Positions 22,945 to 31,304 are shown, counted from the stretch's first letter. The stretch is DNA of 51,956 bases from Clostridiales bacterium (GCA_012517815.1 JAAYUF010000073.1:1-51956), one strand, 5' to 3'. Program-made: numbers and translations. Notes: generated from the sequence alone by a model not told the origin.

Positions 22945-22973
22945 TTGACGAAACGGTAAAATTGGGGTAAGAT
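22945..22973 (+). promoter_or_regulatory. uxaA promoter
   Basis: TTGACG at 22945-22950 and TAAGAT at 22968-22973 are separated by 17 bases. The predicted transcription start is just before an inverted repeat. Confidence 0.65.
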
Positions 22974-22984
22974 AGACATAAGCA

Positions 22985-23000
22985 ATGTAATTATTTACAT
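22985..23000. promoter_or_regulatory. Hexuronate operator 2 (uxaA)
   Basis: ATGTAA-TTAT-TTACAT, a perfect inverted repeat of the TGTAA-N4-TTACA form, begins about 5 bases after the predicted uxaA transcription start. It shares half-sites with the uxaC and TRAP operators but not the central CG. Confidence 0.6.
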
Positions 23001-23041
23001 GACGCGGAGCGACGCGCAACTCTGCGTACAAGGAGGCAACC

Positions 23042-24523
23042 ATGCAACAGGCAATCCGAATCCATCCCGCGGACACGGTTGCGGTAGCGCTGCAAACGCT
23101 CCGAGAAGGCGAAACGGTGACCGTCGACGCACAGGCGATTACGCTGCGGACCGACGTGCCCGCCGGGCACAAGTTTGCCCTGCGGCCGTTGCGCAGCGGC
23201 GAACACGTGATCAAGTACGGGCAGCCGATCGGGGAAACCACCGCGGCGGTCGCGGCGGGCGAGCATATCCATACGCATAACCTGCACACCTTGCTCTCCG
23301 GCGAGCTGCGCTATGCCTACGCGCCCAACGTCCGGGCGGTGAAACCCGCCGCTCCCCGCACGTTCATGGGGTATTCCAGAGCCGATGGGCAGGTCGGCGT
23401 GCGCAACGAGCTGTGGATTTTACCCACGGTCGGCTGCGTGAACGACGTCGCCGCCGCGCTGGAGAAGCGGGCGCAGGCGCTGGTAGGCGGCGCGGTGGAG
23501 GGCGCGCGCGCGTTTCCCCACCCCTACGGCTGCTCCCAGATGGGGGAGGATCAGGAGAACACGCGCCAAATCCTCGCCAACCTCGCCACGCACCCCAACG
23601 CGGGCGGCGTGCTGGTGCTTGGGCTGGGCTGCGAGAACAGCGGCGTGACGGAGATCAGGGCGCGTATGGGCGCGTTTGACGAGAGCCGCGTGCGCTTTCT
23701 GGTAAGCCAGGACGTGGAGGACGAGCTGGCAAGCGGCATGGCGCTCCTGACGGAGCTGGCCGACCGCATGCGGGAGGATCGGCGGCAGCCCGCCTCCGCC
23801 GGCAAGCTGATCATCGGCATGAAGTGCGGCGGCTCGGACGGGTTTTCCGGCCTGACGGCCAACCCGCTGATCGGGCGCTTCTCCGACATGCTCATCGCCA
23901 TGGGCGGCAGCACCATCCTAACCGAGGTGCCGGAGATGTTCGGCGCGGAAACGCTTTTGATGGCGCGCTGTGAAAGCGAGGGCGTTTTTGAGGATACCGT
24001 GCGGCTGATCAACGATTTCAAGCGGTATTACGAGGACCATCACCAGACCGTCTACGAAAACCCCTCGCCCGGCAACAAGAAGGGCGGCATCTCCACGCTG
24101 GAGGACAAGGCGCTGGGCTGCACCCAGAAAAGCGGGGACGCGCCCGTGCGCGCGGTGATCCCCTACGCCGGCAAGGTGACTCAAAGCGGGTTGAACCTGC
24201 AAAACGCGCCCGGCAACGATCTGGTGGCGACCACGGCGGTCGCGGCGGCGGGCGCGCAGATCGTGCTGTTTTCCACCGGCCGGGGCACGCCGTTCGGCGG
24301 TCCGGTGCCGACGCTGAAAATCGCCAGCAACAGCCAGCTTGCCGCAAAGAAAAAGAGCTGGATCGATTTTGACGCGGGGCAGCTCCTGGAAGGGCAAACG
24401 CTGGACAGCCTCGCGGAGCGGCTGATGGAGCTGGTGCTGGCTACCGCCGAAGGAAAACCGGCCCGCAACGAGGTTAACGGCTATCAGGGCATCGCCATCT
24501 TCAAGACGGGCGTTACCCTGTAA
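23042..24523 (+). CDS. uxaA: Altronate dehydratase
   Basis: It dehydrates altronate to 2-keto-3-deoxygluconate. The 493-residue protein has an N-terminal SAF domain (GHKFALRPLRSGEHVIKYGQ, IHTHNLHT) and the large D-altronate/D-galactarate dehydratase domain. That domain has FPHPYGCSQMGED, LGLGCENSGV, GMKCGGSDGFSG and LTEVPEMFGAE, whose cysteines hold the metal centre of the family. AAGGAGG lies before the ATG. It is transcribed away from uxaC and has its own operator. The galactarate dehydratase GarD shares the fold, but the uxaC neighbour favours UxaA. Confidence 0.95.
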   Translation: MQQAIRIHPADTVAVALQTLREGETVTVDAQAITLRTDVPAGHKFALRPLRSGEHVIKYGQPIGETTAAVAAGEHIHTHNLHTLLSGELRYAYAPNVRAVKPAAPRTFMGYSRADGQVGVRNELWILPTVGCVNDVAAALEKRAQALVGGAVEGARAFPHPYGCSQMGEDQENTRQILANLATHPNAGGVLVLGLGCENSGVTEIRARMGAFDESRVRFLVSQDVEDELASGMALLTELADRMREDRRQPASAGKLIIGMKCGGSDGFSGLTANPLIGRFSDMLIAMGGSTILTEVPEMFGAETLLMARCESEGVFEDTVRLINDFKRYYEDHHQTVYENPSPGNKKGGISTLEDKALGCTQKSGDAPVRAVIPYAGKVTQSGLNLQNAPGNDLVATTAVAAAGAQIVLFSTGRGTPFGGPVPTLKIASNSQLAAKKKSWIDFDAGQLLEGQTLDSLAERLMELVLATAEGKPARNEVNGYQGIAIFKTGVTL

Positions 24524-24547
24524 CGCGCAGACCGGCGCAGGCCAAAG

Positions 24548-24589
24548 CCCCGGGGGGTGAACGCGCGGCCGCGCGTTCACCCCCCGGGG
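24548..24589. terminator. 42-bp perfect palindrome after uxaA
   Basis: CCCCGGGGGGTGAACGCGCG... and its exact complement form 21-base arms with no loop, 24 bases after the uxaA stop. As with the pyr palindrome there is no U-tract. Confidence 0.75.
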
Positions 24590-24674
24590 TCTGTTGCGGG
24601 CCAACGCCGCGGCGTTTATAAGGATACGCCCGCGCGGACCCTTAGCGCCGAGGGCTTTCGCTCCGGGGGAGCGC

Positions 24675-24705
24675 GACCGTCCTTGACCCCTCGGGGTCGA
24701 CGGTC
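24675..24705. terminator. Hairpin beyond the AraM-like gene
   Basis: GACCGTC...GACCCC-TC-GGGGTC-GACGGTC, with a 3-base bulge, lies between the uxaA palindrome and the stop of the minus-strand dehydrogenase gene. It may end that transcript, but there is no clear U-tract. Confidence 0.5.
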
Positions 24706-24759
24706 TTCGTGCAGCGGGGATGCGTCCGGCGATCACCCTTCCCGTGTGCCGAATCCGGC

Positions 24760-26115
24760 TTAGAGCGGATAGGCCCGGAGGTACGCCTCTTCCAGCCCGC
24801 ACTCGTCGATCAGCTTGAACAGCGTATACCGCGTGCGGTAATCCTTGGCGCAGTGCATGGAGAGGTTGAGCAGCCCCGCGTCCACGCCCATTTCCGCGGC
24901 GGTCGTCGGCGCACCCAGCTCCCGCATGGCGCAAAGAATGGTCTCGTAGGGCGGCAGCATCCCGATTACGCGGCGAATCTCCTCCTGCCGGGCCTGCGCG
25001 GTGCGGATGCGTCGTTCCTGCTCCTCCCAGGTCAGAAAATCGCCGGGGTTATCCCGCATGATGGCGTGGCCCGCCTCGTCCTCAAAGGCGGTGAGCATCC
25101 AGGCTTCCCGCTGGGCGCGGGTCAGGCGGCGGGCCTTGATCCGGTCCAGGTCGAGGCGGCTCAGATCCTCCGAGGCAAACCGGGTGAACAGCGGCCAGCA
25201 CAGCAGCGTGGCAACCCCGACCGAGGCGCCGTGCGCCGGCGCGTGACGGCCGTGCAGCAGCTGCATCATCTCCCAGTAGTGGGCGATGTTGTGCTCCACC
25301 GACGCGACCGCGCGGGTGTGCCCCACGATCATGATGGTGACGCCCGCCAGCAGCAGCGCCTCGATGAGGATGCGGATGCCCTTCTCCGTGCGCGCGCGGA
25401 TCTCGCCGATGTTCGCCAGCAGCTTTTGGACCGCCTCGGTCACGATTTCCCCGCAGACGTCGCAGTAGACCTCGCCGTTGATGATGCTTCCCAGCATCCA
25501 GTCCGCTTTGGCGATGTACTTGCCCAGCACGTCGCCCACGCCGGATTGCACCATCGCAAGCGGCGCGGTGCTGAGGATGTCCGTATCGCACACGATGATC
25601 TCCGGGCAATAGCCCGTGCGGTGAATTTTCACCCCGCGCAGCAAAAGCGGCGCGACCACCGATGTGTACCCGTCCATGGAAGGCGCGGTGCCCACGCTCA
25701 CGAACGGGAGCTTGCAGCGCGTGGCGTTCACGCGGGTGGTATCGGTGATGCTTCCGCTGCCGACCGCTACCAGAAACTCCGTTTCCGGCTGGATGGACAG
25801 GAGCACCTCGCCGCAGGCGCGCTCGTCGGGGTCCATCACCCCGTCGCGGCGGATCACGCAGCGGACCACGGTAAAGCCGTCGTCCAGAAGCGCTTTCTCC
25901 ACGCGCTCCCCGGCCAGCGGCCAGGTGTTTTGGTCGGCGACGAGCACGCAATGCGTGCCCAGCCCCCGCGCGCGGATGTAGGCCGGCACCCGGGGCAGCA
26001 GCCCCTGCCCCACGTAGATGTCCTGCGTGGGCAGGTTGTGCGTCAGTCCGCAATCGCATTGAATGCCGGAGATCGTCAGCCGGCTGTCGGCATCGTAACG
26101 GATGGTCGCGCCCAT
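24760..26115 (-). CDS. AraM/EgsA-like polyol-phosphate or sugar-acid dehydrogenase
   Basis: It belongs to the iron-containing alcohol dehydrogenase fold, sn-glycerol-1-phosphate dehydrogenase (AraM/EgsA) branch. Seen in its 451 residues are VLVADQNTW, the NAD site AVGSGSITDTTR, the metal/substrate segment VGTAPSMDGYTS, and two histidine-containing metal segments (VASVEHNIAHYWE, RHAPAHGASVG). It is longer than typical AraM, with an extra C-terminal helical part. The ATG at 26115 has GGGAG 8 bases upstream. It follows kdgF closely (14 bases) and lies in the hexuronate cluster, where a tagaturonate/fructuronate reductase (UxaB/UxuB) is otherwise missing. A role in that step is inference only. 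Confidence 0.8.
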   Translation of the reverse strand: MGATIRYDADSRLTISGIQCDCGLTHNLPTQDIYVGQGLLPRVPAYIRARGLGTHCVLVADQNTWPLAGERVEKALLDDGFTVVRCVIRRDGVMDPDERACGEVLLSIQPETEFLVAVGSGSITDTTRVNATRCKLPFVSVGTAPSMDGYTSVVAPLLLRGVKIHRTGYCPEIIVCDTDILSTAPLAMVQSGVGDVLGKYIAKADWMLGSIINGEVYCDVCGEIVTEAVQKLLANIGEIRARTEKGIRILIEALLLAGVTIMIVGHTRAVASVEHNIAHYWEMMQLLHGRHAPAHGASVGVATLLCWPLFTRFASEDLSRLDLDRIKARRLTRAQREAWMLTAFEDEAGHAIMRDNPGDFLTWEEQERRIRTAQARQEEIRRVIGMLPPYETILCAMRELGAPTTAAEMGVDAGLLNLSMHCAKDYRTRYTLFKLIDECGLEEAYLRAYPL

Positions 26116-26129
26116 GCGCATCGCTCCCT

Positions 26130-26462
26130 TTATTTGATAAAATCTTCCCGCGCCGGGGTAAACACGTCGATCAGCACGCCGGCTTCCCGGCAGATGCAGC
26201 CGTGCGTCTCGCCCGAGGCGAACGCGAGCGTGTCCCCCGCCCCGACGGGATAATCCCGCCCGGCGACGGTAAACACGAAGCGGCCCTCCCGCACATAGGT
26301 GCACTGGGTGTGGGGGTGGCTGTGCGCCGCGCCGATCGCGTCGGTTTCAAAACGGACTTCCACCATCATCTGTGTGGGCAACCACGCCAGCACCCTGCGC
26401 GTGACGCCTCCGCCCAGAACTTCCGGGGCGACATCCCGGCTGTAAATTACGCTGCTTTCCAC
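26130..26462 (-). CDS. kdgF: KdgF-type cupin, unsaturated uronate linearisation
   Basis: KdgF opens 4,5-unsaturated galacturonate rings released by pectate or alginate lyases. The 110-residue single cupin keeps the metal ligands H47, H49, Q53 and H87 (AHSHPHTQCTYV and GETHGC). It also has the family frame LGGGVTRRVLAW at the start and DVFTPAREDF at the end. The start is GTG at 26462 with GGAGG 7 bases upstream; no ATG is in reach. It lies between the TRAP genes and the AraM-like gene. This suggests that the imported substrate includes pectin-derived unsaturated uronates, which is inference. Confidence 0.85.
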   Translation of the reverse strand: MESSVIYSRDVAPEVLGGGVTRRVLAWLPTQMMVEVRFETDAIGAAHSHPHTQCTYVREGRFVFTVAGRDYPVGAGDTLAFASGETHGCICREAGVLIDVFTPAREDFIK

Positions 26463-26656
26463 GCGGTTTCCTCCTTTGGTACCGCCGGACGCCGATGCTC
26501 CGGCATCGCGGTGACGGCCTTGCAGCCGCGGCCTGCACGGCCATGGCTGTGCAAGCGCTGCGACGCATGCCCGCGGGGCGCGGCCGACGGTACGGCTCTT
26601 GCAGGATAGCGCAGGCTGCCGGGCGCGGCCAGCCGCGCGTTGGGTTGGATCGCGGG

Positions 26657-26691
26657 AACGGAGCCCCCGCATGGCCGGCGGGGGCTCCGTT
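26657..26691. terminator. Hairpin after the TRAP large-subunit gene
   Basis: AACGGAGCCCCCGC and GCGGGGGCTCCGTT are perfect 14-base arms around 7 bases, 14 bases beyond the stop codon. There is no U-tract. The kdgF gene begins about 200 bases further on, with no clear promoter seen in between (26463-26656). Confidence 0.65.
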
Positions 26692-26704
26692 GCTCGCGCT
26701 GGGT

Positions 26705-28003
26705 TTACCCGATCATGTTGGGCACCCACATGACAATCTGGGGTACGAAGGTGATCACAAACAGCATGACCACCATCACGGCGTACATGGGCATCATGTG
26801 TATGCTGGTGCGCTCAATCGGCGTTCTGCCGATGGCGCAGCCCACAAACAGCGCGCTGCCGACCGGCGGGGTGCATAGCCCGATGGCCAGGTTGAAGATC
26901 ATCATCACGCCGAAATGGATGGGGTCCATCCCCAGCGTGCCCACGATCACGGGCTCCAGAATGGGCGTCATGATCAGGATCAGCGGAGCCATGTCCATGA
27001 TGCAGCCCAGGAACAGCAATAGCGCGTTGATGATGAGCAGCAGCAGATACTTGTTGGATGTGATGCCGATCAGCGCGGCGGTGATGGTTTCCGGGATGCG
27101 CAGCGTCGTCATCATGATGGCAAAGGCCTTGGCCGCGGCGATCAGCGTGAGCACAATGGCGAGGGTCTTGAGGGTGTTCTTGAGCACCTTGCCCATCACC
27201 CTGAGCTTCACCTCGCGGATGATGAAGAACGTGACGATGAACGCGTACAGGCACGCGATGGCCGCCGATTCGGTGGCCGTGAAAATGCCCAGCGTAACGC
27301 CGCCGATGATGATCACGATGGTGAAAAGCGGCAGGATAGCGTTAAGCACCACCTTGAGTTTCTGCCCGCGCGGGATGGGGTCGCCCTTGGGATACTTGCG
27401 CCGGATGGCCAGGAAGTAGCTCAGAACCATCAGCGCCAGGCCCAGCAGGATGCCGGGGATCATGCCGCCCATGAACAGGCCGCCGATGGAAACCGGCGCG
27501 CTGCAGACCAGCGCGAAGATCACCATGTTGTGGCTGGGCGGGATCAGCACGCCCTGGCAGGCGCTGGTCACGGTGATGCCTACCGAGAAATCGTCGTCGT
27601 AGCCCTGTTTTTTCATCATGGGGATGAGCACCGTGCCCAGGCTGCTCACGTCGGCCACCGCCGAGCCGCTGATGCCGCCAAACAGCATCGAGGCCAGGAT
27701 GTTGACCATCGCCAGGCCGCCGCGCATCCAGCCCACGCACAGGTTGGAAAAATCGATCAGGCGCTTGGAGATGCCGCCCGTGCCCATGATTTCCCCCGCG
27801 AGGATGAAAAACGGTATGGACAGAAGGCTGAAATTGTTGACGCCCAGCACCATGTTGCGCATCAGGAGCGTCAGTTTTTCGCCGGCCACCAGCGCGCTGC
27901 ACACGGTCGCGATGATCAGCGAGAAGGACACCGGCACCCGGAGCATCAGCAGTACGACAAACCCGCCCAGGAGGACGATCGTAGCCAGAGTATTGGTATC
28001 CAT
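26705..28003 (-). CDS. TRAP transporter large permease subunit (DctM family)
   Basis: It is the 432-residue membrane subunit that moves substrate with sodium. It is highly hydrophobic with about 11-12 membrane segments. Family motifs seen are FILAGEIMGTGGISKRLIDF, GGLAMVNILASMLFGGISGS, GVLIPPSHNMVIF and a C-terminal GLCTPPVGSALFVGCAIG. Its ATG overlaps the stop of the small-subunit gene by one base (TAATG). With the neighbouring subunits it probably imports hexuronates or their breakdown products, as judged from the shared operator and neighbours. Confidence 0.95.
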   Translation of the reverse strand: MDTNTLATIVLLGGFVVLLMLRVPVSFSLIIATVCSALVAGEKLTLLMRNMVLGVNNFSLLSIPFFILAGEIMGTGGISKRLIDFSNLCVGWMRGGLAMVNILASMLFGGISGSAVADVSSLGTVLIPMMKKQGYDDDFSVGITVTSACQGVLIPPSHNMVIFALVCSAPVSIGGLFMGGMIPGILLGLALMVLSYFLAIRRKYPKGDPIPRGQKLKVVLNAILPLFTIVIIIGGVTLGIFTATESAAIACLYAFIVTFFIIREVKLRVMGKVLKNTLKTLAIVLTLIAAAKAFAIMMTTLRIPETITAALIGITSNKYLLLLIINALLLFLGCIMDMAPLILIMTPILEPVIVGTLGMDPIHFGVMMIFNLAIGLCTPPVGSALFVGCAIGRTPIERTSIHMMPMYAVMVVMLFVITFVPQIVMWVPNMIG

Positions 28004-28677
28004 TAGGGCTTCACCTCCCGGGATGGATCCTGCGGCTCGCCGGGCTGGGCCTGCAGCGCTTGCTCACCCTGCCCGCACAGGCCGGCTTCCTGCTCGCGCA
28101 GGAGTCGCGCCTGCTCCAGCGGATCCTCGCGGATGTCGCTGAAGATGGTGTCGTTCTGGGGCAGCACGCCGGTCAGGAACAGGATGGAGTCAAACGCCAT
28201 CACAACGCCGGCTACGGGCAGCCCGATGTACTGCACCCAGCGGGGCCAGCCGGTCGCCATCATCAGCGTGCCGCGCTGGTACTGCGTGAGCGCCAGCTGC
28301 CCGCCGTAGACGATGAACAGCGCCGCTACGACCAGCACGCAGACGTCGGTGAAAAATTCCAGCGCGCGGCGGGCCTTGCCGCCCACGCACAGCTTGTTGT
28401 ACAAAATGCCCATGGACACGTGCAGGTGATCGCGCACGCCCATAGCGCAGGCCAAAAAGGCGAAAGCATCCACCAACAGGGCGGGAATCTCCTCCGCCCA
28501 GTTGACGTTGATCCGTATGTTGAAATAGCGCACAAACACGCAGAAGACCACGAGCACCACAAGAGTCATGATCAACACCTGCGCGATGCGCAGTAAGGTC
28601 ATGTTCAGGGCCCGATCCACCGCGCGCAACGCGCGGATGAACCCGGATGATCTGTTGGCGCGAACCTCCGGCTGCAT
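28003..28677 (-). CDS. TRAP transporter small permease subunit (DctQ family)
   Basis: It has 224 residues and four membrane segments (about 28-50, 61-82, 102-122, 141-162). Between them are WAEEIPALLVDAFAFLACAMGVRDHLHVSM and a loop with GTLMMATGWPRWVQYIG, typical of DctQ. The C-terminal tail of about 60 residues is long, acidic and rich in Q/E/P. GGGAGGTGAGG precedes the ATG. It follows the binding-protein gene after a terminator-like hairpin, and overlaps the large subunit by one base. Confidence 0.9.
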   Translation of the reverse strand: MQPEVRANRSSGFIRALRAVDRALNMTLLRIAQVLIMTLVVLVVFCVFVRYFNIRINVNWAEEIPALLVDAFAFLACAMGVRDHLHVSMGILYNKLCVGGKARRALEFFTDVCVLVVAALFIVYGGQLALTQYQRGTLMMATGWPRWVQYIGLPVAGVVMAFDSILFLTGVLPQNDTIFSDIREDPLEQARLLREQEAGLCGQGEQALQAQPGEPQDPSREVKP

Positions 28678-28704
28678 GGCGCCTCACCTCCCAATCCTAA
28701 AGAA

Positions 28705-28740
28705 AGGGAGGAACCCGAGGCGCACTCGAGGTTCCTCCCT
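28705..28740 (-). terminator. Attenuating hairpin between TRAP binding-protein and permease genes
   Basis: On the minus strand AGGGAGGAACC and GGTTCCTCCCT pair (11-12 bases) and are followed by TTTCTTT. It lies right after the binding-protein stop. Partial termination here would give more binding protein than permease, as is common in TRAP operons. Confidence 0.75.
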
Positions 28741-28755
28741 CCTGCGACTTGTGGC

Positions 28756-29751
28756 TTAGAACTGTTCGCCGATCGCCTTGATCTGGCTGATGATCTCGGT
28801 GTAGTTGGCGCCGTACTTCTCATACAGCGGGGCCATGGCGGCCTGGAACTCGGCGAAGGCTTCGGGGGTGAGTTCCACGATGGTGGAGCCGCCCTCCACG
28901 ACGATCTTCTTGGAGGATTCTTCCTTCTTGGCCCACTCGTCGATCTCGTACTGCTGGGTCGCGGCGGCGCATTCCATCACGATGGCCCAGTCCGCTTCGC
29001 CGACCTGCGCCTTGGCGTCCGCGGAAGCCAGCAGGATTTCCGGTACGCGGGTGTGCTGGTCCAGGATGTAATAGGGCGCGGCTTCGTAGTCGCCCATGTT
29101 CTGGTAGGTGGGGTAGTTGTTCTCGGCGCCGTCGACCACGCCGGTCTTGATGGCGTTATACACTTCGTTGCTGCCGATGCCCGCGACGCCCTGGGCGCCC
29201 AGCGCGGCCACCATATCCAGCATCATGGGGTTGTCCTGCATGCGGAACTTGAGGCCGGCCATTTCGGCGACGGTGGAGAAGCTCTTGGTGCAATAGAAGC
29301 AGCGGGAGCCGGCGTCATAGTAGCAGATGCCGACCAGCCCCTGGCCGCTGGCTTCGATGTTCTTGAGGATCGTCTGGCCGATTTCGCCGTTGAGCACCGC
29401 CCACATGTGCTTGCCGTTTTTGTACAGGTAGGGCAGGATCAGCGCGTTGATCTCGGGAACGAAGGTGCCCACGGGGGAGGCGGAAACGCGGGCGAAGCCG
29501 ATTTCGCCGTCCTGCAGGGCTTCGATGGCGGCGGCTTCCTTGTCATACAGCGTGCCGCTGAAATGGCAGTCGATCTTGACGCGGCCTTCGGTCTTTTCCT
29601 CGACCAGACGGGCAAATTCCTGATCGGCCAGCCCGGTGGGGTAATCGGCCTTGTGCACTTCGCTGAGCTTGAGGGTGATCTCGGCGCTGGCGAACGTGGC
29701 GAGTGCGAATACCATCGCAAGAGCGAGAACCAGAGACAGAACCTTCTTCAT
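28756..29751 (-). CDS. TRAP transporter substrate-binding protein (DctP family)
   Basis: It has 331 residues. A signal peptide (MKKVLSLVLALAMVFALATF, cut after ASA near residue 23) has no lipobox, so how it stays at the Gram-positive surface is unclear. The DctP fold is shown by LADQEFARLVEEKTEGRVKI, the conserved arginine in LKFRMQDNP that binds the substrate carboxylate, and EVYNAIKTGVVDGAENNYPTY. The gene is first in the operon and follows a strong promoter with two hexuronate operators. The substrate is likely a uronate, by context. Confidence 0.94.
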   Translation of the reverse strand: MKKVLSLVLALAMVFALATFASAEITLKLSEVHKADYPTGLADQEFARLVEEKTEGRVKIDCHFSGTLYDKEAAAIEALQDGEIGFARVSASPVGTFVPEINALILPYLYKNGKHMWAVLNGEIGQTILKNIEASGQGLVGICYYDAGSRCFYCTKSFSTVAEMAGLKFRMQDNPMMLDMVAALGAQGVAGIGSNEVYNAIKTGVVDGAENNYPTYQNMGDYEAAPYYILDQHTRVPEILLASADAKAQVGEADWAIVMECAAATQQYEIDEWAKKEESSKKIVVEGGSTIVELTPEAFAEFQAAMAPLYEKYGANYTEIISQIKAIGEQF

Positions 29752-29820
29752 GCAGGTGTTCCTCCTCAGATTTGTTGGCCTTCCGGCGGCGTTGTTTTTG
29801 CTTTGGTCCGAATGGATCGC

Positions 29821-29834
29821 GTAAGAGCTTACAC
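29821..29834. promoter_or_regulatory. Hexuronate operator 3 (TRAP operon, at the transcription start)
   Basis: Read on the minus strand, TGTAA-GCTC-TTACG overlaps the expected transcription start, just after the TATAAT box. It has the same half-sites as the uxaC operator. A repressor here would block initiation. Confidence 0.75.
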
Positions 29835-29836
29835 AT

Positions 29837-29865
29837 ATTATAGCGGTTTGTTATGTTTTTCGCAA
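29837..29865 (-). promoter_or_regulatory. Promoter of the TRAP operon
   Basis: On the minus strand TTGCGA (29865-29860) and a perfect TATAAT (29842-29837) are exactly 17 bases apart in an AT-rich stretch. Transcription should begin near 29830. Confidence 0.85.
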
Positions 29866-29970
29866 GTGTTTTTTGGCAAATAAATCGCCATACGATCTTG
29901 AGAACAACGCGAATGCTTGCCGGAAAACGGTTTCACTGTTTGCGCACTGTGGAACAGATGTGGAACGGCA

Positions 29971-29984
29971 GTAAGCGTTTACAC
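29971..29984. promoter_or_regulatory. Hexuronate operator 4 (TRAP operon, upstream)
   Basis: GTAAGCGTTTACAC is the exact reverse complement of the 14-mer at 22831-22844 before uxaC. It lies about 150 bases upstream of operator 3, a distance that could allow a repression loop. Confidence 0.75.
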
Positions 29985-30094
29985 AGACGGCCGTGGAAAG
30001 CGCGCCCGGTAGCGGAGGATCCGCGCAGCGCCGCGACGGACGGGGCCGCGCGGGGGCCGTCGCGCCCGCCGCCCGCGTCCCGGGGCACAAAAAA

Positions 30095-30118
30095 CCCTGC
30101 CCGCTCGCGCGGGCAGGG
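30095..30118 (-). terminator. Terminator of the MalK-type ATPase gene
   Basis: CCCTGCCCGC and GCGGGCAGGG flank TCGC. On the minus strand the hairpin is followed by TTTTTT, a classic rho-independent terminator 17 bases beyond the stop. It insulates the TRAP operon. Confidence 0.9.
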
Positions 30119-30134
30119 AAAGGAGGGATAGGAA

Positions 30135-31304
30135 TTACCGCGTCAGCAGGGTCTGCTCGGTTTCCTTGTCGAAGAAATGAAGGTGGTTGACGTCGAAGGC
30201 CACCTGAATGCTCTGGCCCGCGCGGCTGGTGGTGCGGGGGTTGACGCGCGCGATGATGTTGCCTTCCTTGCCGCTGGTGGTCAGGTACAGGTAGGTTTCG
30301 GAGCCCATGAGCTCGGTCACTTCCACCATGCAGTTGACCACGGCCGTGGGCGCCGCCTGCACGAACACATCCTCGTCGTGGATGTTCTCCGGCCGGATGC
30401 CCATGATCACTTCGCGGCCGCTGACGCCCTCGTCGCCGGACTTGGTCAGCCTGTTGGCCGTTGTTTTGATGATGCCCTCGTCGGCGAACTTGGCCAGCTT
30501 GCTGGGCGGGATCATGATCTTGTTGTTGCCGAACTTGGCGTAGACTTCGCCGCCTTCCTTCTCCAGCACGACGTCGAAGAAGTTCATCTGCGGGCTGCCG
30601 ATGAAGCCGGCCACAAACAGGTTGGCGGGGTAGTCGTAGAGGTTCTGGGGGCTGTCCACCTGCTGGATGAAGCCGTCCTTCATGACTACGATGCGCGTGC
30701 CCATCGTCATGGCCTCGGTCTGGTCGTGGGTCACGTAGATGAAGGTGGTTTGCAGGCGCTGGTGCAGCTTGGTGATCTCGGTGCGCATCGCGACGCGCAG
30801 CTTGGCGTCGAGGTTGGACAGCGGTTCGTCCATCAGGAACACTTTGGGCTCGCGCACGATGGCGCGGCCGAGGGCGACGCGCTGGCGCTGGCCGCCGGAA
30901 AGCGCCTTGGGCTTGCGGTTGAGCAGGTGGTAGATGTCCAGCACCTTGGCGTTCTCTTCCACGCGGGCCTTGATCTCGGCTTTGGGCACCTTGCGCAGTT
31001 TGAGGCCGAAGGCCATGTTGTCAAAAACGGTCATGTGGGGGTAGAGGGCGTAGTTCTGGAACACCATGGCGATGTCGCGGTCCTTGGGGGCCACGTCGTT
31101 GACCAGACGTTCCCCGATGTAGAGCTCGCCGCTGGAGATCTCCTCCAGGCCGGCGACCATGCGCAGCGTGGTGGATTTACCGCAGCCCGAGGGGCCGACC
31201 AGCACGATGAATTCCTTATCCTCGATGTCGAGGTTGAAGTCGCTCACGGCGGTCACGTTGCCGGCGTACACTTTGTAAATATTCTTGAGAGATACGCTTG
31301 CCAT
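30135..31304 (-). CDS. ugpC: Carbohydrate ABC transporter ATP-binding protein (UgpC/MsmX family)
   Basis: It powers sugar uptake by ABC importers. The 389-residue protein has Walker [11 protein letters not shown]-loop [13 protein letters not shown], signature [16 protein letters not shown], Walker [17 protein letters not shown] and the switch histidine in [10 protein letters not shown]. The C-terminal OB-fold regulatory domain of MalK-type proteins follows. No permease or binding protein of an ABC system is nearby, so it is probably a shared energiser like MsmX of Bacillus. AAAGGAGG precedes the ATG. It has its own promoter and terminator, consistent with a stand-alone gene. Confidence 0.95.
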   Translation of the reverse strand: MASVSLKNIYKVYAGNVTAVSDFNLDIEDKEFIVLVGPSGCGKSTTLRMVAGLEEISSGELYIGERLVNDVAPKDRDIAMVFQNYALYPHMTVFDNMAFGLKLRKVPKAEIKARVEENAKVLDIYHLLNRKPKALSGGQRQRVALGRAIVREPKVFLMDEPLSNLDAKLRVAMRTEITKLHQRLQTTFIYVTHDQTEAMTMGTRIVVMKDGFIQQVDSPQNLYDYPANLFVAGFIGSPQMNFFDVVLEKEGGEVYAKFGNNKIMIPPSKLAKFADEGIIKTTANRLTKSGDEGVSGREVIMGIRPENIHDEDVFVQAAPTAVVNCMVEVTELMGSETYLYLTTSGKEGNIIARVNPRTTSRAGQSIQVAFDVNHLHFFDKETEQTLLTR

